Source of the DNA: Halobium salinum
GTDB lineage: Archaea; Halobacteriota; Halobacteria; Halobacteriales; Haloferacaceae
Direction of reading: 5' to 3'
Assembly: GCF_026586625.1 (NCBI RefSeq)
Contig: NZ_JAODIW010000006.1
Coordinates: forward strand, 143,408 to 207,407
Length of the DNA: 64,000 bases
Shown here: positions 23,439 to 32,060 of the stretch, in pieces
How the letters are laid out: every line of letters begins with the position of its first letter
Position numbering within the stretch: position 1 is the stretch's first letter
Position numbers and translations under genes: made by a program
The notes under the pieces: generated by a model
Told to the model about the DNA's origin: nothing
Seen by the model: only the letters and a program-made list of their open reading frames with translations
Database searches by the model: none

Positions 23439-24818
23439 TCACCGCTCTTCCAGCCGCATCTCCATCGGGTCCGCGGGATGCATCGTGAGCGACCCGCGGA
23501 GCTCGAACGGCTCGTCGCGCGCGTACTCCAGCGAGTATCGCTGTCCGACCGTCCCCATAATCAACTTGGCTTCCAGCAGCGAGAACTGCCGACCGATGCA
23601 GTGGCGGGGGCCGCCGCCGAACGGGAAGTACGCGAACTGCGGGCGCTCGCTCCGGCGCTCGGGGAGCCAGCGGTCCGGGTCGAACTCGAGCGGGTCGTCG
23701 TACCACCGTTCGGAGCGGTGGACGACCCACTGCGGGAGCATGATGGCGGCGCCCTCGGGGACCCGGTACCCACCCAGTCGCACGTCGGTCTTCGTCTCGC
23801 GGAACATGACGTAGACGGGCGGGTAGAGCCGCATCGTCTCCAGCAGGACGCGTTCGAGGTAGTCCAGCTTGCGGGTGTCGGCCGCGGTCGGAACCTCGCC
23901 GCCGAGCACCTCGTCCAGTTCCGCGTGGACCTTCTCCTCGGCTTCCGGGTGCTGAGAGAGGAGATACCAGGCGTAGGTGAGCGTCAGGGCGGTGGTGTCG
24001 TGGCCCGCGAGCAGCATCGTCATCATCTCGTCGCGGAGGTTGCGCTCGGTCTGCTCGCCGCGCTCCTGTGCCCGCAGGATGATGGAGAGCAGGTCCATCG
24101 GCGGGTCGTCGCCGTCGCCCGCGGTCTCCCGAGCGCCCACCACGTCCGAAGCGGGGCCGTGTTCCGTCCCGCGGCGCTTCGCCACGAGGTCGTCGATGAC
24201 CGACTCCAGTTCGTCGACCGCCGAGGCGAACTTCCGGTTCTCCTCGGTGGGCACCCAGTCGGGGATGAGGAAACGGAACGGCTCGGGCTCGAAACGCTGG
24301 CCGAGCGGTTCGAGGTTCTCCTGCACCCGCCGGACGGTCTCCTCGTCGATGTCGACGCCGAACATGGCGCTGACGATGATGTCGACGGTGAGGCGGGCCA
24401 TCTCGAGTTCGACGTTCACCGTGTCCCCGTCGTGCCATCCCTCGAGCATCGACTCCGTCTTCGCGGTCATCGTCGGCGCCAGCGACGACAGGCGTTGCAT
24501 GTTGAACGCCGGCTGGGCGAGGTCACGCTGGCGCTGCCAGGTGTCGCCCTCGCTCAGCAACAGCCCTTCGCCGAGGAGTTCACCCATCGCGTCGTCCTGG
24601 AACTCCGGCTTACGGAACTTCTCGTGTTCTCCCACGAGTACCCGCTCGACGTCGTCGGGGTTCGTGAGCATGTACACGTCGATGGGGCCGAGCTCGAACT
24701 GCGCGAGGTCACCGTAGGCGTCGCCGACGGCGGTCAGGAACGCGAAGGGGTCGCGCGAGTACTGACCCGTGTTGCCGAGGAGGGGGACGCCGTTCGGTCC
24801 GGGGGGCTCCGTGCTCAT
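23439..24818 (-). CDS. Cytochrome P450 monooxygenase
   Basis: A 459-residue soluble P450. The I-helix oxygen-activation motif AGHDTT, the K-helix ETMR (ExxR) and the heme-ligand loop FPFGGGPRHCIGR with C407 as the axial ligand are all present and well spaced. There is no N-terminal membrane anchor. Sequence style is that of haloarchaeal CYP174-like or CYP102-related single-domain enzymes; electrons would come from separate ferredoxin partners, none of which is adjacent. The substrate, perhaps a lipid or carotenoid, is unknown. A TATA-like box lies 25 nt upstream of ATG 24818. Confidence 0.95.
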   Translation of the reverse strand: MSTEPPGPNGVPLLGNTGQYSRDPFAFLTAVGDAYGDLAQFELGPIDVYMLTNPDDVERVLVGEHEKFRKPEFQDDAMGELLGEGLLLSEGDTWQRQRDLAQPAFNMQRLSSLAPTMTAKTESMLEGWHDGDTVNVELEMARLTVDIIVSAMFGVDIDEETVRRVQENLEPLGQRFEPEPFRFLIPDWVPTEENRKFASAVDELESVIDDLVAKRRGTEHGPASDVVGARETAGDGDDPPMDLLSIILRAQERGEQTERNLRDEMMTMLLAGHDTTALTLTYAWYLLSQHPEAEEKVHAELDEVLGGEVPTAADTRKLDYLERVLLETMRLYPPVYVMFRETKTDVRLGGYRVPEGAAIMLPQWVVHRSERWYDDPLEFDPDRWLPERRSERPQFAYFPFGGGPRHCIGRQFSLLEAKLIMGTVGQRYSLEYARDEPFELRGSLTMHPADPMEMRLEER

Positions 24819-24893
24819 CGCGTTCTAGTTGGGCCCGACGAGTATGAATGACACGACGGCGGAAGTGTGGGCGGTCGCGGGCTCCGCAGTGGT

Positions 24894-24953
24894 CGGACCG
24901 TCTCGGACCGGACCGTCCTGGGACGGACCGTCTTGGGCCGGACCGACTCACGG
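24894..24953. repeat. Four tandem copies of a 15-bp unit
   Basis: Four consecutive 15-bp units beginning CGGACCG (24894, 24909, 24924, 24939), the first three sharing CGGACCGTC, run from the intergenic spacer across the stop codon (24948-24950) of the helicase gene. The last unit therefore supplies the final codons and stop. Slippage duplication at a gene end is the simplest explanation. Confidence 0.85.
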
Positions 24954-27239
24954 CTGTGGCGGCGGCCCGTCGTACGCGTCGTGGTCGGTGTAGAAGTTCA
25001 ACATCGCGAACTTCAGCTTCTCGGGTTTGACGTCGATGAGTTCTTTTCGCTCCTCCGACGGGAACGCGCTCCGGACGGAGTACTTCCCCATGTCCGTCGC
25101 CGTGTAACGCTTGTCGAGCAGCATCCGGACGCCGAAGTCGCCCGGCCCGCGCACGACGCGCCCGAGGGCCTGCCGGGTCTTCCGGACCGTGGGAATCTCC
25201 ACCGCGTACCGCCAGCCCACGTCGTCGCCGCGACGGGCCGCCTTCGTCTTCCGTCCGCCGAAGGTGCGCTCGTAGGCGTCCTGGACGGCGTCCATCCGCT
25301 CGGAGAGGTGCGGGTACGGCACGCCGACGACGGCGACCGAGCGGGCGTCCTCGTCGTCGAAGCTCACCCCCTCGGCGAGGGTCCCCCACAGCGAGGTGAA
25401 CAGCGCGGCGTCGTCCTCGGCGACGAACCGCTGGCGTAACTCCTCCGTCCGCGTGCCGGGTTCGTCCAGATAGAGGGTCCGTGACTGCGACGTCGACTGG
25501 AGGGTGCCGGTTTCGCCTCCGGGACCGTTCGCCCCCTCCCCGTCCGGTCCGAAACTGCCCCCCCGAACGCCGCGCCCGACGCGGCCCGTCAGGAGTTCGT
25601 GGTAGCGTTCGGCCTCCGAGTAGGAGGGGAAGAAGAGCAAGGCGTTGCCCGGCGTGAACCGCACGACGTCGGCGAGGGTGTCGGCGATGACCTCCTGCGT
25701 GGCGGGGTTGTCGCGCTCGCTGGCGAACAGCGCGGGCGTCTTCACCGAGTAGGTCCGCCGGTTCTCCTCGGGGTACGCGAGCCCGTACGCGAGGGTCTCG
25801 GGGTCGTCGAGTCCGAGCACCGCTTCGGTCACGTCGAACGGCCGGAGGGTGGCGCTCATCAGGACGCTCGCGGCCACCTCGTCGAACAGTGCCTTCGTGA
25901 CCTCCTTCGGGATGCAGGTGTACAGTTCGGCGCGGCCGTACACCTCCTCGGTCCCCGAGTCGCGCCGGACGGCACAGACGGGGTACTGGCCCAGCTTCGT
26001 CCCCTCGCCGAGCCACGACTCGACGAACGCGGCCGCCTGGAGGGTCTGACACTCCTGTCGCGTCGTCGACTCGCCGTTCTTGTAGGCGTCCTCGTACTGC
26101 TCGTCGAGCGTCTTCCCCAACTGCAACGCGAGCTCTATCTCGGTGTCGATGCCGCGACCCGCGTACTCGTCGAGAAAGGCGAGCGTGAGGTCGTCGCGGC
26201 GGTCGTCGTTGGCGACGGGGACGTCCTCCCACTCCTCGCCGACCGACTCGCGCTGCCCGAATTCGAGGTTGTCGTCGACGACCCGCGTGAGGGCGCGGTG
26301 GAACGCGCCGACGACGTTCAGCGCCGACTCGGCGCGGGAGTCGTCCGCCTCCTCCAGCTCGCTCACCGCGCTCTCCAGGGTGTTCTCCGTGAGCGTGCGG
26401 GTGGCGTGGTCGCGAGCGGCGCCCTCGACGTTGTGGGCCTCGTCGAAGACGGTGATGACCTCCTCCGGTTCGCAGTCGAGCCACCGGAAGAACTGCTCGC
26501 GAATCATGGGGTCGAGCAGGTGGTGGTAGTTACAGACGACGAGGTCCACGTCCTCCATCCCCTCCTTGAGGAGTTCGTACCCGCAGAGCTGGCGCTGTTC
26601 GGCGAACTCGTATATCTCGTCGGGGGTGCGTACGTCCTCGAACAGCCAGGAGTAGAACTCGTCGTTGTCGCCGACGAGGTTGTTGTAGTAGTGCTCGCAG
26701 ACGGTACCGTCCCGGAGGTCGTCCAACTCCTCTTCCAGCGAGTCGAGTTCGTCCATCACGGCGCTTCTGGCCTCGGCGGCGCCGTCGTCGCCGCCCTGCA
26801 TCCGGTCGAGCAGCGCCTGCTCCTGGCCCTCGAGTTGGGCGACGTCCTCCTCTTTTTCCACCACGGAGCGCGTCGTATCCCGGAGCGTCTGACACTCCTG
26901 GTACCCCACGTCGATGTGACACATCGACGACTTCCCGCGGAAGACGACGGCCCGAATCGGCTCGGTGCGGGTGATGGCGCGGGCGTCGGCGACGAACTGG
27001 CGCATCTGTTGGTGGACGTTGGTCGTGATGACGACCGTCCGGTCCTCGCGGCGGGCGTGTTCCAGCGCGGGGACGAGCGCGGAGAGGGTCTTCCCCGTCC
27101 CGGGCGCCCCTTCGAGGAGCACGTCGCGGTCCGCGTCCAGCGCGGTGGCGATGCTACCCATCGCCTCCCGCTGGTTCGGGTACGGGCGGTCGTAGGGGAA
27201 GAACCGGAGGAACGCATCGGTGTCGGCCACTGTCCCCAT
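24948..27239 (-). CDS. XPD/Rad3-type DNA helicase with Fe-S cysteines
   Basis: A 763-residue superfamily 2 helicase. Walker A EGAPGTGKT at about 43-51 and the DEAH box at 266-269 are intact. Four cysteines at about 107, 116, 181 and 219 lie between motifs I and II, as in the Fe-S domain of XPD and DinG, and motif VI (QALGRVVRGPGDFG) is near the C-terminus. XPD-family enzymes unwind 5' to 3' and act in excision repair or replication restart. The ATG at 27239 is conventional, but a TATA-like TTTTAATCC at 27253-27261 is only 18 nt away and would suit the GTG at 27233 better. Confidence 0.93.
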   Translation of the reverse strand: MGTVADTDAFLRFFPYDRPYPNQREAMGSIATALDADRDVLLEGAPGTGKTLSALVPALEHARREDRTVVITTNVHQQMRQFVADARAITRTEPIRAVVFRGKSSMCHIDVGYQECQTLRDTTRSVVEKEEDVAQLEGQEQALLDRMQGGDDGAAEARSAVMDELDSLEEELDDLRDGTVCEHYYNNLVGDNDEFYSWLFEDVRTPDEIYEFAEQRQLCGYELLKEGMEDVDLVVCNYHHLLDPMIREQFFRWLDCEPEEVITVFDEAHNVEGAARDHATRTLTENTLESAVSELEEADDSRAESALNVVGAFHRALTRVVDDNLEFGQRESVGEEWEDVPVANDDRRDDLTLAFLDEYAGRGIDTEIELALQLGKTLDEQYEDAYKNGESTTRQECQTLQAAAFVESWLGEGTKLGQYPVCAVRRDSGTEEVYGRAELYTCIPKEVTKALFDEVAASVLMSATLRPFDVTEAVLGLDDPETLAYGLAYPEENRRTYSVKTPALFASERDNPATQEVIADTLADVVRFTPGNALLFFPSYSEAERYHELLTGRVGRGVRGGSFGPDGEGANGPGGETGTLQSTSQSRTLYLDEPGTRTEELRQRFVAEDDAALFTSLWGTLAEGVSFDDEDARSVAVVGVPYPHLSERMDAVQDAYERTFGGRKTKAARRGDDVGWRYAVEIPTVRKTRQALGRVVRGPGDFGVRMLLDKRYTATDMGKYSVRSAFPSEERKELIDVKPEKLKFAMLNFYTDHDAYDGPPPQP

Positions 27240-27460
27240 CTGGGCCCTCTCCGGATTAAAACGCTCGGAAGCGGGGTGAAAGTGGACGCCGGTGCGCTTC
27301 GGGAGTGGAAATCGTCCGTTGCGCGGGATTCCTCACCGGGTTGGGAGGCGGGAAAGGAAACGGGCCTGACAACAACTACCATATAGTCTTATGTTCGTGA
27401 TGCACCGCGTTCGCCCTCCCGAGGTGGTGTTTTCGGCCTCTCCGATGTATCCGACCCCGT

Positions 27461-27931
27461 ATGGCGTCAGAAGAAGTCACCGCAACTCAGACTGTACAGC
27501 GTACCGAACCCGGGAACTGGAAGGGTGGCGTGCTCGCCGGCGTCGCCGGCGGACTGGTCATGGGTGTCATGCTCACGACCATGATGACACCGGTCATCGA
27601 GATGGCCATCCCGGCGATGTACGGCCTGCAGGGCGGGCTCGCGGGCTGGGTCGCCCACATGTCCCACGCGGCGGTCCTCGGGGTCGTCTTCGCCGCCATC
27701 GTCGGCGCGACCGGCTACGGCGACAACCTCGCTCGGAGTGCGGGCCTCGGCGTCGCCTACGGGGTCGTCCTCTGGGTCGTCCTCGCCGCGCTCGTCATGC
27801 CCGTCTGGCTGAGCGCCGTCGGCTTCGCCGACCCCCCGAACCTCCCGAACTTCAACGCGACGAGCCTCGTCGGCCACGTCGTCTACGGCCTCGTGCTGGG
27901 CGCGGCGTACCCGTACGTCCGGGACCTCTGA
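27461..27931 (+). CDS. Small membrane protein (DUF6789-like)
   Basis: A 156-residue protein with a polar N-terminal 20 residues and four hydrophobic segments (about 22-45, 60-83, 92-115, 133-152). Gly-rich motifs (GGVLAGVAGGLVMGVMLTTMM, shortened here) and a His-Ala-x-x-Gly pattern resemble haloarchaeal proteins labelled DUF6789 or mis-annotated histidine kinase. No catalytic site is evident. It is divergent from the helicase gene; the intergenic 220 bp hold promoters only. Confidence 0.72.
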   Translation: MASEEVTATQTVQRTEPGNWKGGVLAGVAGGLVMGVMLTTMMTPVIEMAIPAMYGLQGGLAGWVAHMSHAAVLGVVFAAIVGATGYGDNLARSAGLGVAYGVVLWVVLAALVMPVWLSAVGFADPPNLPNFNATSLVGHVVYGLVLGAAYPYVRDL

Positions 27932-27976
27932 GCGTCTCCTCGCGAACACACCTTTTCACGAACCCCCACCGGCGAG

Positions 27977-29233
27977 CTACTGCACCCGGTATACGCCCGA
28001 CTCGCGGCCCTCGCCGACGAAGTAGAGCGCGTCTTCGGACACGGAGAGCGGACCGACCGGCTCGACGCCCAGCGAGGTCGACCACCGGGTCTCGCCGGTC
28101 GTCTCGTCCAGCGCCCCGAGCGTCCGCGAGCCGACGACGAACCGGGTGCCACCGGCGACGACTGGCGGCGCCCGGTAGTTCGTCTCGACCACCGAGCGGC
28201 TCCACGCCTCCTCGCCCGTCTCCACGCCGAGCGCCGCGAGCTCGCCGGTCGTCGAGGACTCCACGTGCAGCCGTTCGTCGGTGACCGCGAGGCCGGCGAC
28301 CGAGTCGCCGTCGAATCCCACCGACGCTCGCCATTCCGTCCCGCCGTCGCCCGTCGAGAGGGCGTACACCTCCCCGTCCGGCGCACCGTAGTAGACCCGC
28401 CCGTCGTCGACGACGAGCGCCGACCTCGGCTCCGGAAGGTCCAGCCGTCGCCAGCGCTCCTCGCCGGTCGCGGCGTCGAGCGAGACGACGCCGAAACGGT
28501 CCTCGTCGCCGGAGCTCTCGGCGGTCGTGGCCGACTCGTCACGGTCGGTCACGAGGGCGTACACCGCGTCGCCGACGGCGACGACCGACGCGCCGAACCC
28601 GTGGTCGGTCTCGTACTGCCAGCGCTCCGCTCCCGTCGCCGGGTTGCGACCGACCACCAGGTCGCCGCCGTGAGCCACGACCGTCTCGCCGACGAGCACC
28701 GGCGCGTTGCGCGTGTCGCCGACGCCCTCGCCCGTCACCGACCAACAGTGCTCGCCCGTGCGGGCGTCGTAGGCGGCGACGTACTCGGCGGTCGAGACGA
28801 ACAGGGCATCGCCGGCGACCGTCGGCGACGACTTCCCGTGGACGTACCCGTTTCGCCACGAGGGGCCACCACCTGTCCCCGGGAGGGCGTAGTACCCGCC
28901 TGCGTTCCCGTCCCCGTCACTGACCCCGACGAGCGCGCCGCCAGCGCCGAGGGAGACGGTCGTCGCGAACGCCGTCGGCGTCGCCTTCAGCAGTTCGAGC
29001 GTCGCCGACTCGTCCGGCCCCGACAGGTCGGGCGCGTAGCCGCTATTCCGAAAATCGCGCTGGTAGGTCGGCCACGGGCCGTCGACGGCGCCGACGGCGC
29101 CGACGGGGGCGTCCCGGTCGTGGTCGCGTTCGAACCTGGTGAGGACGCTGCCGAGACAGCCGGTGAGCGACGCGAGCGTCGACGCGCCGACTCCGGCGAG
29201 CGCCGCTCGCCGAGTGAGTCGAGTGGAGGGCAT
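27977..29233 (-). CDS. PQQ-type beta-propeller lipoprotein
   Basis: A 418-residue exported protein. The N-terminus has a twin-arginine signal (LTRRAALAGVGAS) ending in a lipobox L-T-G-C at about 24-27, so it should be Tat-exported and lipid-anchored. The mature part is built of repeated PQQ-like/YVTN blades: recurring patterns such as V-Y-A-L-x-T-x-D-G-x-x-x-W (for example VYALSTGDGGTEWRASVGF), A-A-T-G-E-E-R-W-R and E-T-G-E-E-A-W-S. In haloarchaea such proteins act as scaffold or substrate-binding propellers outside the membrane; many do not bind PQQ. Confidence 0.88.
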   Translation of the reverse strand: MPSTRLTRRAALAGVGASTLASLTGCLGSVLTRFERDHDRDAPVGAVGAVDGPWPTYQRDFRNSGYAPDLSGPDESATLELLKATPTAFATTVSLGAGGALVGVSDGDGNAGGYYALPGTGGGPSWRNGYVHGKSSPTVAGDALFVSTAEYVAAYDARTGEHCWSVTGEGVGDTRNAPVLVGETVVAHGGDLVVGRNPATGAERWQYETDHGFGASVVAVGDAVYALVTDRDESATTAESSGDEDRFGVVSLDAATGEERWRRLDLPEPRSALVVDDGRVYYGAPDGEVYALSTGDGGTEWRASVGFDGDSVAGLAVTDERLHVESSTTGELAALGVETGEEAWSRSVVETNYRAPPVVAGGTRFVVGSRTLGALDETTGETRWSTSLGVEPVGPLSVSEDALYFVGEGRESGVYRVQ

Positions 29234-29305
29234 TCGCTTCGCTGGTGTCGCTGGGGTGATAAGTAGTTTCCGCGAGCGCTCCCCAACGCCCTCCTACGCC
29301 GTCGC

Positions 29306-30328
29306 TCAGAATCGAATCGCCGGCTCCGGCCGCCGTTTCTCCTCGGGGAGCACGCGTTCGTACACCTGCCGGAGCGCCTCGCCCATCTCCGCCGTCCCGT
29401 ACGACGCGATGGGCCCGCGACCGTCGGCGCGACCGTCGTCGTCGAGCACGGCCCGGAGCCCCTCACGAAGGCCGTCCTCGTCGTCCGCGACGTAGGAATT
29501 CGTCACGCCGTCGAGCACTTCGGGGACGAAGCCGACCGGGCGGGAGACGACCGGGACGTTGCAGGCGGCGGCCTCCTTGACTATCATCGGTCCGGTCTCG
29601 CGTTTCGAGGTGCAGAGCACCGCATTACTGGCGTTCATCACCAGCGGCATCTCGTCGTAGGGGATGCTCCCGGCGGTGTGGAGGCGCACGTCCGAATCGA
29701 TACCATCCACCACGCGCTCGGCGAGCGGGAAGTCCTTCTCCTCGCGACCGGGCGCGGCCGGGAAGAACACGACCGTCTCGTCGGGGTCCCAGCCCAGTCG
29801 TTCGCGGGCCTCCCGCCTGTCCATCGGCTGGAACTGTTCGGTGTCGATGGGGTACGGAATCAGGTGTGTCTCGCGGTCGACGAACCGGCGCATCATCCGG
29901 GAGGGGACGATTACCTCGTCGGCCCGGGCCGTCGCGGCCTCGATGAGCGGCGTGAAGGGGTTCTCGCGGAACTCGCCGCCCCAGAGCGACACCACCACCG
30001 GGAGTCGGAGCTGGGCGAGCGCGAACGGTGCGGTCAGCCCGAAGTTGGCGTGGACGAGGTCGTAGTCGCCCCGCCACGCCTCCGAGAGCACCTGCGGGAG
30101 GAACTGGGCGTAGTGCTTCGGGGTGCGCTCCTCGACGCGGTCGTCGAGGTTGCGGTGCTCGCCCGGCACTTCGAGGGTCGTGTACTCGATGCCCGCGGCG
30201 TCGAGGGCGGCCTCCTGCTTGCGGTAGAAGCTCCGCGGGGTGGTGACGAGGTTGAGGACGCGGATGGCGGGAGCGTCGTCCCCCGACGGGCCGGCGGCTC
30301 CGGTGTCGGCGCCGGCGCCCCCGCTCAC
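29306..30328 (-). CDS. Glycosyltransferase family 4
   Basis: A 340-residue GT-B glycosyltransferase. The C-terminal Rossmann half holds the nucleotide-sugar motif region from ETVVFFPAAPGREEKDF through ETGPMIVKEAAACNVPVVSRPVG, which has the E-x7-E-type glutamates of the GT4 family; the N-terminal acceptor half begins RVLNLVTTPRSFYRKQ. The GTG at 30328 overlaps the stop of the upstream gene (GTGA), so the two are translationally coupled. With the DUF354 gene it forms a surface-glycan unit; donor and acceptor are unknown. Confidence 0.88.
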   Translation of the reverse strand: MSGGAGADTGAAGPSGDDAPAIRVLNLVTTPRSFYRKQEAALDAAGIEYTTLEVPGEHRNLDDRVEERTPKHYAQFLPQVLSEAWRGDYDLVHANFGLTAPFALAQLRLPVVVSLWGGEFRENPFTPLIEAATARADEVIVPSRMMRRFVDRETHLIPYPIDTEQFQPMDRREARERLGWDPDETVVFFPAAPGREEKDFPLAERVVDGIDSDVRLHTAGSIPYDEMPLVMNASNAVLCTSKRETGPMIVKEAAACNVPVVSRPVGFVPEVLDGVTNSYVADDEDGLREGLRAVLDDDGRADGRGPIASYGTAEMGEALRQVYERVLPEEKRRPEPAIRF

Positions 30329-31410
30329 TGGTCGGCCCCCGTCGGCGCCGCGGCCCGTCGCCCGCCCGCGCCGGTTCTGGTCGCCCGCGTCGCGTGCTCG
30401 ACGACGAACGCGGTCACGTCGACGGCGTCGTCGAAGAACGCCTCGCGGCGTTCGCCCCACTCCGCCTTCGCGCCGTCGTCCGCGGCGAGTTCGACCGCGC
30501 GCTCGAACGCCGCGTCCTCGTTCTCGGGCCGGAACGACTCGACCAGGTCCTCGTCGCCGAGGTAGATGAGTCGGCCGTCGGTGCCGACGAAGGGGCTGAC
30601 GCGGACGCTCGGGGTGCCGAGCAGCGCGGCCTCGATGGTCGTCGTCGCCACCTCGCCGACGTAGCCGTCGGCGCCGGCGAGCAGGTGGTGGAACTCGTGG
30701 GGGTCGACGGGCATCGGTTCGCCGCCCTCGGGAATCGACCCCTCGGCCTCGTCGGAGACGTAGACGGTGCCGTGGTCGGCGAGTTCGCGGACGAGTCGCT
30801 CTCTGCCCTCGGGCGAGAAGCCGCGCTTGCCGATGTCGTGGTGGGCCTCCCACGCGCTGAAGCGCACGACGTAGTAGGGTTCGTCGGGGTCGACGCCCTG
30901 CGCTTCCAGAACCGAGGGGTCAAACTCGAACCACGCCGGGTCGGTGTAGGCCATCTCGTGCATTCCGTCGTATCTGGTCTCGCGCCCGCCGAAGTCGGTG
31001 CGGAGCCACTTCGGAACATAAAGTTCGTCGGCGAAGGGGACGACGAGTTTGTTCTGGGTAGCGTTCTCGGTCTCGGTGTCGATGAACGTGCGGGCTTCGG
31101 CGCCGGTCAGCTTCGCGGCGTGGGTCGCCGCCAGACCCATGTTCGACATGACCACGTCCGGCTTCACGCGCCGGAAGGCGCGCCACATGCGGTACTCGTA
31201 GCTGAGTTGGGTGAGCGCGAGGTCGAGGTTCCCGTCGGGTTCGTCGGCGAGTACCTCGTGGTCGATGTCGTACGCCTCCAGCAGGGGGACGGCGACGCTC
31301 TTCTCGCGGGCGAAGACGAACACCTCGTGGCCCTCCTCGCGGAGTTCGCCGATGGCGTTCCGGAAGAAGTGGACGTTGCTCGGATGTTGGATGGTGAAGG
31401 CGATGCGCAC
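30325..31410 (-). CDS. DUF354 glycan-associated protein
   Basis: A 361-residue protein of the DUF354 family, GT-B-like folds related to the UDP-GlcNAc 2-epimerase/MurG group. Supporting features are the opening RIAFTIQHPSNVHFFRN with the HPxxVHFFR motif, DVVMSNMGLAATHAAKL, and AADGYVGEV-A-TTTIEAALLGTPSVR. The gene is directly upstream of and overlaps the GT4 gene by four nucleotides. Probable role: modification or transfer of a sugar in surface glycan or glycolipid synthesis. The tail after about 340 is Ala/Arg-rich and variable. Confidence 0.85.
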   Translation of the reverse strand: MRIAFTIQHPSNVHFFRNAIGELREEGHEVFVFAREKSVAVPLLEAYDIDHEVLADEPDGNLDLALTQLSYEYRMWRAFRRVKPDVVMSNMGLAATHAAKLTGAEARTFIDTETENATQNKLVVPFADELYVPKWLRTDFGGRETRYDGMHEMAYTDPAWFEFDPSVLEAQGVDPDEPYYVVRFSAWEAHHDIGKRGFSPEGRERLVRELADHGTVYVSDEAEGSIPEGGEPMPVDPHEFHHLLAGADGYVGEVATTTIEAALLGTPSVRVSPFVGTDGRLIYLGDEDLVESFRPENEDAAFERAVELAADDGAKAEWGERREAFFDDAVDVTAFVVEHATRATRTGAGGRRAAAPTGADQ

Positions 31411-31574
31411 GTGTAGAGTCCTCTGTTGGTTCGTCGTACTCGGTCTAGGGCCTTACTTACGTCGCCGCTAATGTCGGTTCTCGGGCGGTTTGTGTGGGGC
31501 TAAGTGACGATTCGTGGGTTGTGGTGTGGTTTCGGTTGTCTCGGTCGTCGCGGTTGTCTTTGATTGTCGTGGCG

Positions 31575-31812
31575 AAGGCCCAGCAAAGCCCTCCCGCTCT
31601 CACTCGTCCTTTGCAAGTCCACCAGGAAACCGCATCCACACCCTCCCCAGCCGATTCCTTCACTCACTCCGTTCGTGAAGACCTCGCACGAATGCGCCGC
31701 GGACAGAGCCGCGTCGGCGCGCGCCGAGCGCCCTCCGTGGCGCGAGCGTCGTGCGAGGGAGCGGCTCGCCCTCCGTGGCGAGCCAACAGAGGTTGGGGAG
31801 GTGTGAGGGCCG
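31575..31812. repeat. Dispersed structured intergenic element, family 1, copy A
   Basis: Conserved blocks with copy B: GCCCAGCA (31578), AGTCCACCAGG (31616-31626), CCCAGCCGATTC (31646-31657), GTTGGGGAGG (31792-31801). The block CACACC..TCCCCAGCC pairs with GGTTGGGGAGGTGTG to close the element. Inside, CTCGCACGA (31683-31691) pairs perfectly with TCGTGCGAG (31749-31757) around further hairpins, two of which have the same loop CTCCGT (stems at 31728-31743 and 31763-31784). Confidence 0.75.
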
Positions 31813-31817
31813 TGTGG

Positions 31818-31950
31818 TCGGGTGGGGCTCCGAAAGGGGCCGCCGTCTCGACGAAGACGGGCGACGCAAGCACTGGAGGCGAGCGGAGCGAGGCGAAGCG
31901 CGCAGCGAGCCCATCGAGTCGAGACGGCGGGGGCTTTCGAAGGTCGTCTC
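31818..31950. repeat. Hairpin element, family 2, copy 1
   Basis: Arms 31831-31852 and 31918-31939 pair as 6 bp, a symmetric internal loop of three G against three G, then 13 bp. The 65-nt terminal region includes CGACGCAAGCAC (31862-31873), identical in copy 2 at 41724-41735. It directly follows family 1 copy A. Confidence 0.8.
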
Positions 31951-32060
31951 TACCCCTCGGTCACTTCCTACGGAACCCTCTGCCAGACAGCAGAAACGCT
32001 CGCCCGAAAAGAAAACGCGAAACCCGGGGAACCGCTCCGTACGAACCCGAAGAACCCGAA

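Larger units (their letters stand above)
31411..32060. other. 650-bp gene-free interval with two structured repeat elements
   Basis: Contains the promoter of the DUF354 gene near 31440, family 1 element copy A (31575-31812) and, directly beyond it, family 2 hairpin element copy 1 (31818-31950). Long open frames occur on both strands but are Arg/Ser/Pro-rich and track the inverted repeats, so they are not taken as genes. Nothing else is seen from 31950 to the radA stop. Confidence 0.7.
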
